From Cordilura impudica (Eukaryota; Arthropoda; Insecta; Diptera; Scathophagidae), in assembly GCA_963682025.1 (NCBI GenBank), contig OY821519.1, positions 142,962,429-143,026,428 on the forward strand: a DNA stretch of 64,000 nucleotides. The letters run 5' to 3'. Positions 1-11,625 of the stretch are shown here, piece by piece; position 1 is the stretch's first letter, and each line of letters begins with the position of its first letter. The notes under the pieces are model-generated. The model was not told the origin of the DNA. It saw only the letters and a program-made list of their open reading frames with translations, and ran no database searches. Made by a program: the position numbers and the translations under genes.

Positions 1-198
1 ACTCAGCTTAGTTCATTTCTTTATCTTTTTTTTTTTTTGTGTTATACAGTTTAACTTAAGGTCTACGGATAATTTTTCTAGCAAGTGAAATAAGATTTTA
101 TGTATTTTATACTTTTCGTTGCCTTTGTATTTATAGTTATTATTTTTAGAGTGATAATTTATGAACGTAATAAACATACATAAAACTAATTTGATCAA

Positions 199-455
199 TA
201 TATCTGTGGTCACAAGCGATAACCGCCTAAGTCGACTTAAGAACGATTTGAGTTATGTATACTATCATATTCTACTAACAATGCTTTATATTTACGTGAA
301 ATCCCCATTTTTCTAACACTTTTATTTGAAAAGTTATTAATGAAAACATTCTGACCTAAGTCGTAATGAAGCCCCATTACATTTATATTAAAAGTTATCC
401 TTCTCGAAAGCATGATTTTCGAGTTACGCGGTTATTGCTTGTGACCACAGATATA
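199..455. mobile_element. Small TIR element (MITE-like), element 1
   Basis: The left arm at 199-226 (TATCTGTGGTCACAAGCGAT core) is the reverse complement of 428-455 with about one mismatch. The ends are flanked by TA, as in Tc1/mariner-type MITEs. No coding capacity is seen inside. The right arm runs directly into the left arm of the next element, which makes a perfect 20 bp palindrome at 444-463. Superfamily is inferred only from the TA flanks. Confidence 0.65.
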
Positions 456-1238
456 TCTGTGGTTTTCTGGAATAACCGCGTATGTCGATTTTTGTCAGTT
501 TTGAGTTATTGATGCCAAATATATTAATTTTTAACGCTCCTTACATGTGTAAAATTTTTTTAAAAAAAATATTGACCATTTCTGAGTTTTTTCTTTAAAT
601 AACGACATTTTTTGCAAAATGTGTTTACTAAATTAATTTGCAGCGCTAACGACGTATGTCAACCTACGTTTGATCGCTGACAAATTATTTTCTTAGAAAA
701 CGACACATAGCGATATACGTTGTTATTAATGAAAAAAAATGCAAAATAATTTTGGATTAGTTTTCAGTTTATAACCACTTATAAAAACTTGTGTGTTTAT
801 TTCTGTTATTTCTTGTCAATATTATTCTTGATACGTTATTATATTCTCATCCTAACTCCCGTTAACTTTTTGTTGACGAACAAAAAAATCCATTTTTCAA
901 GCAACAACAACTTATGTATGTCTACATGGGTGGTTGCATTGGTAGTTTTCTTTTTCAAAGAAAACGACGTTCGTCAACATAAGTTGTTTTATCTGCACAC
1001 ACTTTAGGTGTAATTTACATATCGTTTTTTTTTCGTCCTTCTCTAGGATCTATTCCTCTGAAGATTTTTGACTCAAAATTTTATATAAAGTATTTATTGC
1101 CCATATCTACAGGACTGTTAAATAAAAAGGTGTATAATCTTTATATCGAGCCCATACTTTCAAATATAACGTTTTTTGGCTCCCCTGAACATTTTGATTT
1201 TATGACATACGCGGTTATTCTAGAAAACCTCAGATATA
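452..1238. mobile_element. TIR element abutting element 1, element 2
   Basis: The arm at 452-482 (TGTGGTTTTCTGGAATAACC core) pairs with 1208-1238 with two mismatches. The outermost bases (TATATCTGTGG) are the same as in element 1, so the two look like related families inserted head to head, or one composite. The interior holds AT-rich sequence and a loosely repeated GACGTATGTCAAC/GACGTTCGTCAAC motif near 650 and 964. Short open frames inside have no recognisable domain. Confidence 0.6.
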
Positions 1239-1465
1239 TGTACAACAAAAGATATGGGCAATATGGGCAATGGCTCTCATAGGTGATATTTATGTGGGTG
1301 TTTGATCTGAACATTTACCGATTTTGACCAAATTTAATACATCCAAAAATTTGAAGAAGGTCCCTTTGACCTTCAGATCTAAAGCCAAAGATCTCCCACA
1401 ACTCTAATAATGAGTTTGGAACAAATGAGTTTGGAACAAAACAAAGTCAGTAAAATTGATATAAC
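1239..1465. other. Unassigned sequence, faint family A resemblance
   Basis: About 1290-1400 contains TTTGATCTGAACATTTACCG and ACCAAATTTAATACATCCAA, which weakly resemble the middle of the dispersed family A repeat. Nothing else is recognised. Confidence 0.3.
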
Positions 1466-1978
1466 CAGCCCAATTCCGCATAAAATTTCTAACTTCTCCC
1501 TTTTCTCTTTTATGAATAAAAATTCCTTTAAAAAAAAATTCGATGGGGAAAAATAGTTATTCCCAATGCACTAGAATTTGGTTTTTTCCCTAAAATAATT
1601 TCACTTGCAAACAAAAATGTAAGTAGTATTTTGATAAAACAAAATATAAATAAAAACATAAATATGTTGTTGTTCTTTTGTATTCTAGCAATCCTTTGGC
1701 TATTTCGTTGTAGTTATTCTACAACACCAATTTCCTCCACAAGTGCTCGTGTCATAGCTATGCCTATCATTTTTTTTTATTTAATTTTTCTTTAAAATAA
1801 ATTTATTTGCGTTTGCACACACAAAAAAATAATAGAAAATTAATTTTTAATAAGCAAAACAGCTGGCTTCGAAATTCGATGATGCCACTTATTCATTTTT
1901 TTGTTCACGCGGAATTTATGAGTGGAGGATTTTTTCCCGAGAAAAGTATTTTCCGTGAGAAAGAAAAAAATTGGGCTA
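1466..1978. mobile_element. CAGCCCAATT-ended DNA element, copy I (internally deleted)
   Basis: It begins CAGCCCAATTC and ends AATTGGGCT, and is colinear with the copy at 58939-59587. Shared landmarks are the TTCTCCC and GAATAAAAATTC blocks near the left end, a central CTACAACACCAATTTCCTCC block, and GATGCCACTTATTC followed by TTTTCCGTGAGAAAG near the right end. Compared with the other copy, about 120 bp is missing from the middle. No transposase is encoded, so it is a non-autonomous element. Open frames in it are incidental. Confidence 0.65.
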
Positions 1979-2515
1979 AATAAGTCATTTAAGGTGGGGT
2001 GGTTGGTAAGTGTGAGGCGGGGTCCGATGGTAAAAAAAAAATATTTTCTTTTATAGAATTTTTGAAAAATGTATATATTTTCCCATACATATTCCAAATT
2101 AAATTTAATTCCAAAATTGTTGTCTGCTTTATAATTGATTTTCTTTTTTTTTTTTTATTTGTATCAGTCGGATTTTCATTAGATTTATATTAATACATTT
2201 GTTTAACGTTTGCTAAAGATTTATGTTGAATATGTATTTATTTATAACAAAAATAATTTTAATAAAAAACAACACAAAATTAAATAATTTATAAACCGCG
2301 AATATGTGTCACATGATTTTTATGTTAAATATTTTAGATTTGGTTTGCATTTGATTCACTAAAAATGTCTAGTAAAGTTAATAAATTTGTTAAGATTAAT
2401 GGACAAATACTTAGAAACATGATGACTGAACTTATTTATTATTAAAATAAGACAAATGATTCACTATGAACAATTTTATTAATACGTACAGGTGAATTTC
2501 AATACACAATAAATG
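1979..2515. other. AT-rich sequence without recognised features
   Basis: Contains homopolymer A and T runs. I see no gene, terminal repeat or similarity to other parts of the window. Confidence 0.5.
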
Positions 2516-2519
2516 ACAA

Positions 2520-2860
2520 GGAATTGTCCTAAATGGTTTATTTTTGGACTACTTCTTAATGGGTGTAATAAAAATACATTAACCAAAATTGAATCTTATG
2601 GCATTTGGGGTCATTTGTATGGGGTCTAGGTCTGAACATGCATTGTTTTCACAAATTTCAATAGCATTCGTCCTATGATCGATAGAAGCTAATATACCAA
2701 ATATCATTAAAATATATTCATATTTGCGGCCTGTAGTTTGATTACAACGTTTATGTGGACACACAGACGAACAGACGGACGGACTCAGATAGTTATAGTT
2801 ACAAACGTTAGCACAAACTCATTATACTCTGACCGCTTAATGGTCTCGGGCATAAATTCG
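2520..2860 (+). repeat. Family A dispersed repeat, diverged 3' fragment
   Basis: It matches the second half of the ~0.8 kb family A repeat: TTTTTGGACTACT, GGGGTCATTTGTATGGGG, CTAGGTCTGAACATG, ATATTCATATTTGCGGCC and GGACACACAGACG, followed by CAGACGGACGGAC. It is more diverged than the copies at 11.6, 22.5, 36.7 and 52.5 kb and lacks the 5' half. Confidence 0.75.
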
Positions 2861-3630
2861 AAAATTAAATACGAGTTTCAGGAAAAGCTTTCAGGTCTAA
2901 AAATTATCAATTATTCTGGATGAGGTTGGCCATTTTATGTGATTATTATACGGGGACTAGGTCCATAAATAGTCCGATCTAAAAACACACAAATAAAAAC
3001 TATATTTTAATAAACTATATCTTTTTTTGCATGTAGGAGAAGCACCTGCCTTTCGCAGAAAAATTGCAATCGATAAATCAATGCTTGCCACTTACTTTTT
3101 AAAAATTATTTCATGTAAATGTTGACCTCTACTACGGCTTAAGTGATCCATGTGAGATGTCTAATTTTTAACCACTTTTTTGCAAAATATTGGCTGTTAT
3201 CTCGCTAATAATATGCACGATCTAGGTTGTCGATTTACTGGTCCGAAACGTGAGATAAATTGCTCACGGAACTCGTTTCTCATTAGGTTCATTGATTGAC
3301 ATGCTGACCCCACAGGTCGATCAGATTCAGCTCGTGCATTTTAGGCAAAAAAAAAAGACTTCGAAGTCATCGAACGTTAGCAAGCACAATTAACGATAAC
3401 GATGCGGCCATCGTAATCTTTAAAGAAATAGGAATTAATGATTCCATCAGCCAATAATCCGCACGTTTGTGACAATTTTGCTTATTCACCCATTGATCCA
3501 GTTATGTAGCCAGAGGAGTTATCCCAGAGTTTGAAATATTAAATGTTCTGGAAAACTACAAAAATATGCCAAAAAGTGGAGCAAAAATTTAATTTCTGGG
3601 CCTTTTAAAGACAAAAATTCTTAAGGCCCC
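2861..3630. other. Unassigned sequence
   Basis: 2935-2980 has a short family A-like phrase (GGGGACTAGGTCCATAAAT). The rest has no ORF of note and no repeat I can match. It may include the 5' part of the retrotransposon that follows, but no motif shows this. Confidence 0.35.
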
Positions 3631-3636
3631 TTAGCT

Positions 3637-5710
3637 TTTAAAAATGTGCGTCCATTTGTGGATAAAAGTCGACGCGTAGATCTTTTAAACACTTTTTTAC
3701 TCAACAAAATTGATATCTGCTTTATACAAGAATGTCATCTAAGGAAACTTAATAGCGTCCAATTTCATGGATACCATTTTATGTACAATTATTCCCGCAT
3801 TGGAGTAGGCTTACTTATACAGAAAAAAAAACACCATTGAATACAATCGTCTTAATATCGACGATATAAATTTTTTTGGCATTTTCACATAAATTACTCT
3901 TAAAATAAATAAGTCTTGCAAAAGAATGTTGTTTAGTTCCGTTTACATCCCTTGCAATTTTCCAACAAATAACATTAATGATGGGCTAAATGAAATCTTA
4001 AGTTTCTCCAGAAATTTTGATGGCTTTATTATTGGAGGGGATTGCAACGCTAAAACTCCAGCTTGGGGTGATTAATTCGAGAGCCCAGGAAAATCTTTGC
4101 ACAGCTGGCTACAAGATCATACATTGAAATTGACGCAGTTATCTGGTTCCTCATTTTTGGATTACTTTTTAATTGACTAAAATCTTATAAATATCGATAT
4201 TTTCACAACTTCAAGTCTTCCAACGATCTCGGATCACTTTCTAATTAAAATGGATCTTTGACTCGACCATTCTAAGTTTGTATTGAGAAGATATTTTAGC
4301 TCATTTAGGAATATTAATTGGGTTGAATTCCGTAACGACTTGAAATCATCAATTATGGGAATAATGCCACCAGATGATAGAAATCTGCGAAATATTGAAA
4401 TTGATGAATTGATTAAGGAATTTTCGTCAACCGTAATGTTTGTAACAAACTCCCACTCAGAAAAGATTGAATTAAAAAATAAGATTTTTATTTCGGATAA
4501 AAATAAGAAATACTTCCTCATTAAATATAGATGGCAAAGGGATTTGAAGAAAATTTATCATAGAAATGGTAATAGACTCAGTCCCGAGTACAACATCGTT
4601 TCTAAGTAGATTCAACTACTTAAAATTATAATAAAGGAGCTGATGAACATAGAGCAAGCCGATATATTTAGTGAGCGCTTGAAATAAATAAAGCCAGGAC
4701 CAACCGCCTTCAAGGATATTGTTAAAATCATTAGAAAAAAAGTGCCGTCTTTTGCGAGAATATTTTAGTTAATAACGTCACCATCACAGATGATAATAGA
4801 AAGTGTGAGCTATTTCTTGATTACTATTTATCTGTGTATAAGGAGAAAAATCCGGCAACAGTCATCGATGGGATTGATGAACGAGTCCCTGATAGCATTG
4901 TAATCACTCCTGGATCCATTTACTTCTTTGATTGCAATTTTAACTTTCTAAACAGCGAGGATGTGTACCATTTTATTAAGGTTGACAATTTTTTTTTATA
5001 TATAGTTCGAAAAATTAACAACAAAAAATCGTCTGAAATTTATGAAATATCTGTATAAATAACGGATATTATCCATCTGATTGGAAAAAGGCAAAAACAC
5101 TTCCTATTAAGAAAAAAAAAAAAATTAAGTGTGAAACTGGATGAGTTTCGACCTATTTCCCTGCTCTCAAAATTGGGAAAAAAATCTAGAACATATCATC
5201 AAAGAAAAACTGGAAGATGACTTTGTAATGCAACCGTTGTCAAGTTTCCAATTTGGCTTTAGACAATCCCATTCAACCACCCATGCACTTTTAAAATTTC
5301 ACAATAATGTTACGAGAAATCTAGGAAATCAGGTCTGCACAGTGGCAATCTCTCTTGACACACAGAAAACTTTTGATACAGTACATCATAAAGGTATCTT
5401 AGGAACTTGGCGTTGATCCGTTTTTAATAAAACTTCTAAAATGATATTTCTTGAGAGATCATTCTGTATCCAAAACAACAATTTGTGCTCTGATTTTGGC
5501 CCAGTAAAAAGTGGTGTACCCCAGGGCGGTGTATTAGCTCCAACTCTGTTTAACATTTTTCTGCATAATTTCCCACACGAAACAACTGACTCAAAGGCTA
5601 TTTTATACGCAGATGACTGTCTCATCTTTTCTCACGATACATCACCTATAGGAGCAGCTGAAAGATCCTCTTTACATCTTCACGTCACTAATAAATGCTA
5701 TAAAACTTAG
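3637..5710 (+). pseudogene. Non-LTR retrotransposon (LINE) pol relic: endonuclease plus reverse transcriptase
   Basis: This reads as a broken ORF2 of a LINE (Jockey/I-like). The frame starting at 3646 carries the N-terminal AP-endonuclease pattern (L..FLLNKIDICFIQECHL). Around 4030-4075 another frame gives GGDCNAKTPAWGD, and SDHF follows at about 4228; both are endonuclease motifs. The reverse transcriptase begins near 5140 with DEFRPISLLS and continues with FQFGFRQSHSTTHAL, an ISLDTQKTFDTVHH segment (motif A), GVPQGGVLAPTLFNIFL (motif B, about 5510-5570) and YADDCLIF (motif C, about 5608). Stops and frameshifts separate these blocks, and the region between 4240 and 5060 also looks like remnant ORF2. 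The element would have copied itself by target-primed reverse transcription but cannot now make a full protein. No 3' tail was located. Confidence 0.85.
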
Positions 5711-5949
5711 GGTATTCATGTGAATCCAACAAACTCAGAAGCAATATGCTTAAGAAATGCATAAATATGAATTTCAAAACGCAAACAAAACGCACCTCCA
5801 ACGCCTCCATCTATGAAAACTCAGCGGTTGTTCCTATCTGCTCATATGCCCTTTCTCTCCAGAGGAAATTTGCCTGCCCCTCCTACTTTTTTTTATATTA
5901 ACCAACACTCAGGGGATGCCCCCTACAAATGCAGTGCATTGTGTTGATT

Positions 5950-6942
5950 TCAGGAAAATTGGTTGTGTGGAGGAGGAAAGAGGGAGTAGTGTTTGTGGAT
6001 ATTTGAGTTAAATTTTATTAGCTTATAACTGTCAGGAAAGACCTCTGCGGGGAGTTTATACCACATACGGCTAGTTCGATTGATAAACGAATTCTCTCTG
6101 TAATGCGTTGTACGGTTAACTGGACAATAGACTACAAACGGATGTGATCTACTAGAGAAGCGGCTAGAGCGAACCGAAACTCGGGCACTTAGAATAAGTT
6201 CGCTAATCTCAGAAGAACATTTCCCATGGTAGTATCTATAGAACAGTGATACACAACCCACATTCCGACGATGTTCCAATGTTCCAATAGAGTTGGATGA
6301 GCGCCAACGCCCTCCTTTGTACACGGTCCAGTAGCTCCAAAATAGACTTTGAAGCTCCTGCCCATATATGGGAGTTGTATTCCATTTTCGGTCGGATGTA
6401 AGTAGTATAGATATTAAGAAGATCAGAAGTGAAAAAATTTTTAGAAAACCAAGACACTTGAATGCTTCTTTCGGCACTGGAAAAACATGCTTGTTCCAAC
6501 GAACATCACAATGAATTCTCATGCCTAGAACATCAGGAGTATCCGATTCCTCAATACCTATACCACCCATATATACAGATGAGATTGTTGATTCCACGGC
6601 CCTATGGGTCAACATACAGCATTGAGTCTTCAGTGCATTAAAATCAACCCTATTCGCTTTAACCGACTCGGAGATTGTTAGCAGGTCTTGATTGAGTGTG
6701 TCATTCATTGTCTGCCTTCTGCCCCCAACCTCCAAGAGGCTTGGCCTACAATTAAAGGAAAATGAATGACAAATGCTGCTGTCATCTGCGAAAGAGTAAA
6801 TAGAATTAAAAGTTTGACCCAGAAGGTCGTTCAGAAAGATAAGGAAAAGAGAAGGATAACTTAAACAGGAAAAACAACAAAAAAAATCACCCTTTACTAT
6901 CGTAATTTGATTTTTGTTTTTGACGAAAGCGGAAACCAGCAA
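5950..6942 (-). pseudogene. LINE reverse transcriptase C-terminal fragment
   Basis: The minus-strand frame holds LIFLNDLLGQTFNSIYSFADDSS with the RT catalytic pair near 6785, then the thumb and C-terminal region: a Q.DL..ISESVKANRVDFNALKT stretch, then VLGMRIHCDVRWNKHV. It ends with FINRTSRMWYKLPAEVFPD and FNSNIHKHYS, the usual tail of Jockey-clade ORF2. The N-terminal endonuclease and fingers are absent, so it is 5' truncated. A second minus frame at 6236-6499 (TYIRPKMEYNSHIWAGAS) carries the internal homologous piece, so a frameshift lies near 6420-6500. It faces the preceding plus-strand LINE and is a separate insertion. Confidence 0.85.
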
Positions 6943-7770
6943 AGTTTATGAGGATTCGGCAAGTTAAAAAAAAAAATATTGTACAATTGAATGTTAACAT
7001 AGTAGTTTTGATGAGGATTATCACTTTACCAGAAATGATTGATGAAATCGACGATTTGGTTATGAATGATCGGAGATAGAAGGGCACGGGCACATTTTGC
7101 AAACTCATTTGGCCGTGTCGTGATTGCTGAAAATTAATTATAAGTGGATCTTGTATCAACTTAAGGTGATTGGAGATACAATTAAAGCGCTATCCCAAGG
7201 AGTTTTGGCGTTTTTGATTCATAACTGAACCATACATGGGTTGACTATTCTACTCCATATACTGAAGAAAGTTGAAGCAGTGACCTTTTCATGGCGAACA
7301 AGCACCAAAGCGAAGAACGTGACCCTAGCTTTTTGCAATGTACGACGAGTTATCCACGATGTACGACTTAAAAAATGAAAAACTAGCAAATAACAACAAC
7401 GTGTTGCTGGAAAAAAGAACCGTCAGATGTAGCTCCTTGTGGGATTTCTAGTTTCCAAAACTGAAAATATTGCTTGGTCAAAAAAAAGATTTGACCACCA
7501 ACGATTAGGTCATCGCTGTAATAAATAAACATTTTAAAGCTTTTGAGGAATCGTATTTTTTAGATGCGATTGCAAAATTGTAGATACATTGAACGAAGTG
7601 TACATATCTAATAGAAGATCTCACGATTTCCGCCTGTTCTGAAATTTCAAATATGATGATGATATTCCTATAGTTACATATTTGCTGACTTTTTTGTTAC
7701 AATATGCCCAGTATGGTGACTCCAGTTGTTATGCTTTTGATCTGGTTTCAAATTAAATATTTCGTTTTCC
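6943..7770. other. Unassigned; possible LINE 5' remnant on plus strand
   Basis: At about 7330-7430 the plus strand can be read as MYDELSTMYDLKNEKLANNNN, which looks coiled-coil-like and might be ORF1 of the LINE whose RT remnant follows. This is weak. No nucleic-acid-binding motif is visible. Confidence 0.2.
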
Positions 7771-7779
7771 ATTTATTGA

Positions 7780-8160
7780 ATTTGTTGACGTAGCAAGTGA
7801 AGTAAAGAAATTAAAACTTCAGTTATCCGTAATTATCCATCAAATATGGTTACTTTCTTAACTACTGAAGAAATTCGTATATCATTCTATAATATAAATC
7901 CGGCTATAAATCTGATTTAAGAGACTATAGAGGAATTGCTAAATTTAATTCAATCCCAAACTTTTTGAGAAATTCATCACAGACTACCTAAGCCATAATG
8001 TATCATCTTTAATATCACCATTTCAGTATAGCGTTCGGAAGGATTGCTCAACTCTAACTTATCATATACAGTTAACTAATTTAGTCAGCCATCCTGGTTC
8101 AATTGTTTTTTCCTTATTCATAACCGATGTTCCGAACGTTATTAAATTTGGCAATATATT
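7780..8160 (+). pseudogene. LINE reverse transcriptase fragment, internally deleted
   Basis: The plus strand reads KSDLRDYRGIAKFNSIPKLF followed by EKFITDYLSHNVSSLISPFQ. This is the RT fingers pattern (NYRGI..L..IPKLFE..I...L.....S..QHGF). It is followed by DCSTLTYHIQLTNLV and then directly by LFITDVPNVIKFGNIL, which corresponds to the LF..FINDLP segment after motif B. Motifs A and B have therefore been deleted. It is 5' and 3' truncated; family B sequence begins about 75 bp downstream. Confidence 0.6.
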
Positions 8161-8218
8161 ATATATATTCTTATATATTCTTTATATATATTCTTATATA
8201 TTCTTTATATAAATTCTT
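8158..8218. repeat. TATATATTCT short tandem repeat
   Basis: About four to five units of a TTATATATTCT-like motif sit at the end of the LINE fragment. Confidence 0.7.
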
Positions 8219-8235
8219 TACGTGTGGCAACATCT

Positions 8236-8472
8236 ATAGTATTAATAGGCAAGGCGATTTCTTGTGACCGATTTTAAACCTTCAATTACCAACCGATTTT
8301 GACAAAAATATCCCATTTGAAAGGTATTTCTTTTTAGCTGTCCACCATATTTACAGATTTGCTTCGTTTGGAACATTTTTTTGAAGTAAAATGCATTTAA
8401 AGTTGCTAGAAATAAATAAAAAATTGTGTTGAATTGTGAATTGTCTAAAATTGATTAGCATACCTTTAGGCC
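8236..8472 (-). repeat. Family B dispersed repeat, inverted and truncated
   Basis: The reverse complement matches family B: ATTAATAGGCAAGGCGATTT, CTTGTGACCGAT, AAAGGTATTTCTTTTTAGCT, GCATTTAAAGTTGCTA and TTGATTAGCATACCTTTAGG. It stops where the GC-rich TIR element begins, in the middle of the repeat. The missing end, with the CTCGAAATTCGAG palindrome, is not found on the other side. Confidence 0.75.
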
Positions 8473-9026
8473 GAGGCCACGCAATGAGCGGCAAGGCGGC
8501 GAGCGGAGAGCGGCAGAGTGGCGAGTTTGAGCGGTAAGTGGCTTATTACTGAGCGTTTTTTCTGAGCTGTTAGTTGTCGAAATGCCATTGTCAATGTTAG
8601 TATTTCTTATTTATATAAAAAGTTTTTATAATAAAAGCAAAATGTTTTCACTATTTTATGATTTTTAATTTATTTATGACAACATTTCAACCTTTTTAAC
8701 TTTTTATCGATTGAAGAACAACACAAAAATGGTTGTCGTTAAGATAACAACAACAGCTGACTTTAACAATAGTGAATATCGTTTAAAAATTTTACTGAAT
8801 ACCAAAATCGATAATTTTGTAGTTTTCTGTTTTTAACGATTCAATTATCGTTGAAAAGAAGTTACTGAATCGCGCTACAGATTGACAAAACAAAGAAAAG
8901 CCATTTTTTTTTTTTGCCATTTTTATTCTTTGCCGCTCAACTAAAAATTAGAACAACTTCTATTCCTGAGCGGCTTCGCTTAGACGTTCAGAAATGCGGC
9001 TCACATGCCGCTCATTGCGTGGCCAC
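8473..9026. mobile_element. GC-rich-ended TIR DNA element, non-autonomous
   Basis: The left end GGCCACGCAATGAGCGGCA (8475-8493) is a perfect inverted match to 9006-9024. Subterminal GAGCGGCA/GCGAGCGG/GAGCGG motifs are repeated within about 80 bp of the left end. The ends are GC-rich while the interior is as AT-rich as the surroundings. It sits next to a truncated family B copy. No clear target-site duplication was seen and the superfamily is not assigned. Confidence 0.7.
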
Positions 9027-9374
9027 TTCAGTAGTATTTCATAGGTTTTAATTTTTTTCCTCAGCGACCTATACGTTACTTTCATCCACTTTCAATAACA
9101 GTTTTCTGTGCCAATGCCGATCCGTTAAGATTCTAAAGTGGAACAACTGTATTTTCGATTGTACCAACATAAATTTAATATCATCCGAAACTTTTCTATT
9201 ATGACAACATTTTTACTGTTAAGGCAATAGAATTGTAATCAACGTCAACCCGAAAATCGGTTATTAGCATTATCGTAATTCGGTTGGCAATAAATTCGGT
9301 AGGTACAATGAATCTGTTTTCTGTGTGTGTGTACTAACTTCAATGATTTGTACCAATTTATTGATTACTAACAG

Positions 9375-9745
9375 ATTCCAGCCCTCGAAATTCGAGCGCA
9401 AATTCTAGGAAATTTTATTTTTTCATTAAATAAAGACCCTAAAAGTATGCTAATTAATTATAGCCAATTCACAAATCAACACAAAAAACAAACTCAATTT
9501 TATTACAAACACAAATTTAATAAACACACACATAGCATACGTAAAATTTTATGTATGTGTTAGTAGCAACTTTAAATGCAATTTACTCTTAATTAAGGAA
9601 AAAATTTAAAAATCTGTAAATCTGCAAATCGACTAAAAAGAAATACCTTTGAAATAATATACGTTTGGTCAAAATCGGGATAAAACGGTAGAACAAAACA
9701 TCAGTCGCAAAAAATCGCCTAGCCTATTAATATTATAGATGCTCT
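9375..9745 (+). repeat. Family B dispersed repeat, near complete
   Basis: Family B is ~370 bp. It starts with CCCTCGAAATTCGAG, a 13 bp palindrome CTCGAAATTCGAG, followed by GCAAATTCTAGG. It continues through AAACACACACATAGCATACG, TATGTGTTAGTAGCAACTTT, CTAAAAAGAAATACCTTT and GTTTGGTCAAAATCGGGAT, and ends in ATCGCCTAGCCTATTAATAT. Other copies lie at 8.2, 28.5, 43.1, 45.6 and 60.3 kb in both orientations. No coding potential is seen. Confidence 0.8.
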
Positions 9746-10046
9746 AACTGTTAATATTGTAAAACATAACATTATTTTGTATTTTAACTTTTGAATTCAT
9801 TGAATTATTCATTTAATATGTTAAAATTTTGTTTATGTCTTATTATTTTATGATTTTAATGTCTTTAAGGATTTTTTCCATACACTAAAATAAATAAATA
9901 AAAAAGAGAAATAAATTAACCCGAAATAATGTATGTTTCTATTGGTTTGCAAAGACTTTTCAGCCTAGTCGCATATGGACTTTTTGTGCTAGATTTACAA
10001 TTTTTCTTTTTCTAAGTTAGCAGCAAAGACTTTGAAAAAATTCCAT
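9746..10046. other. AT-rich; possible LINE 3' tail
   Basis: 9884-9903 contains ACTAAAATAAATAAATAAA, a tail typical of Jockey-like LINEs. It may be the 3' end of the element whose RT fragment is at 7780-8160, with repeats inserted between. This is inference from order and orientation. Confidence 0.3.
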
Positions 10047-10047
10047 A

Positions 10048-11145
10048 TCGAGGGCTTATATTCAAAAAGTGCTATCTGCATCAATAATTATTTTAAAAAG
10101 AGCGTGTAAAACTAATTTATTAAAAAGATCTGAAAGTAATTGTATATTTATTTGCTACAATATCTATTAAGAAATAGTTGTACTAATGATGTATGATATC
10201 AAAATGAATATTCACCCCTGTTCTTGAAATTACTATCACAAAAAAACTCGAAAATGAAAAAATTCTTAAATTTACGAGTTTTTTGCTATTCTATGATTTC
10301 AATAAGAATATTTTTTCTTGTTCTAATTCACATAGAAAAGGCTTTGTGAAATCAAAAAAAAAAAAAAACGATTTCAAAAAACGTCTACATTTTGCGCTGA
10401 TTTAAAAAAAAAAAATCGTAATCAGTGGTCGATGTTAATAAAACACACTTTTGGAGATGATGTTGTTCTATAACTCTAATAAAAACATTTTATTTACGCA
10501 ATCTATTTTCCATTATAATTTTTTCAATTATAACATAGATTCTTTATGCACTAATTATTACAAATAAAGGAATTTAAAATAATATTTCACTCAAATCACA
10601 TATTTTTCCTTTTTTGCATATGACTGCCACAATTTTGTTTATGTTCGAAACATAAGTGATCCCAGTCAAATCCAATTTATTTGAATGTCGAATTTGCTTT
10701 GGTGATGCCTAACTTATTTCAAAAAGGGAAGTCATTCTTAATTGAACAAGTAAAATGTTATTTTAAAATAATTTTTTTTTACTTTTTTTTACAAACTTAA
10801 GGAAAAACATGCAAAAGTTACTTAAGGTTTTTTCTGAAACTGAATTAAGAACCATATGGCAACTAGGTTTCTAGGTAACATATGGTTCTGAAACTAAACC
10901 ATATGTTTCATGTCATTTGACAATAAAAAAAAATTATTTCGAAAAATACTTCGAAAATATCAAATCTCTGTTTTCAAGAACCTAAAATTTCAATTTCATG
11001 TTATTTTAAATACATTCTTATTCAAATAACAACGTTTCAAGAACAGGGCTGATTATATATGACAGTTACATCAGAGAACAGTTTGAAAACAAAAATTAAT
11101 ATTGCTATCAAATGTAGATAGCACTTTTTGAATATAAGCCCTCGA
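10048..11145. mobile_element. 1.1 kb TA-flanked TIR element
   Basis: A 34-35 bp perfect terminal inverted repeat (TCGAGGGCTTATATTCAAAA, continuing through AGTGCTATCT) occupies 10048-10081 and 11112-11145. It is flanked on both sides by TA, as in Tc1/mariner-type insertions. A second inner inverted pair, CCCTGTTCTTGAAA at about 10208 and TTTCAAGAACAGGG at about 11032, extends the symmetry. No transposase is seen inside. The right end is followed by a partial repeat of its own terminus (ATAAGCCCTCGATAT). Confidence 0.8.
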
Positions 11146-11164
11146 TATAAGCCCTCGATATGCT

Positions 11165-11345
11165 AGCTTTTCACATTTTTATACCCTCCACAGAGAGGTT
11201 ATATATCAGATTGTCAATCCGTTTGTAATGCATCGAAAAATTTATTTGCGACCCCAGAAAGTATATATATATTCTTGATCCTATTAAAAACTCGAGTCGA
11301 TATAGCGTTGTCCGTCTCTCTGTCTGTCTGTTGAAATGATGTAGG
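11165..11345 (+). repeat. Dipteran dispersed repeat fragment (TATACCCTCC type)
   Basis: The run TTTATACCCTCCACAGAGAG, GTCAATCCGTTTGTAATGCA, AAGTATATATATATTCTTGA, CGAGTCGATATAGC and GTCCGTCTCTCTGTCTGTCT has the layout of a repeat very common in fly genomes. It is related in style to family A but distinct in sequence. Confidence 0.6.
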
Positions 11346-11620
11346 AGAATGTAGAGATACTCCGATAAAATTTCATATAAAATACTAAAAATAGTGAAAA
11401 ATTTTTGTACGTAACATAACATGTATCAGCGATGCATACACATTTTTGTATGCTTGTTGTTTTTGCTTTTTTTTCTTGCACATGTTACGAATGGTTTATC
11501 GATGCGAGTAAGAGAATAACCAAGATGGTTTAAACTGATTGCATTTAATAATTGCTTTCAATTTCAAAAAGCACGAAAATACCAAACATTTTCGTTAATT
11601 ACACTGTACACAAAAAAAAA
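11346..11620. other. Unassigned AT-rich sequence
   Basis: No gene or terminal repeat is recognised. It ends in a run of A directly before the next family A copy. Confidence 0.4.
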
Positions 11621-11625
11621 AAAAA

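Noticed and set aside
1097..1282. 61-codon frame near 1.1 kb
   Set aside because: Overlaps the right TIR of element 2; no domain.
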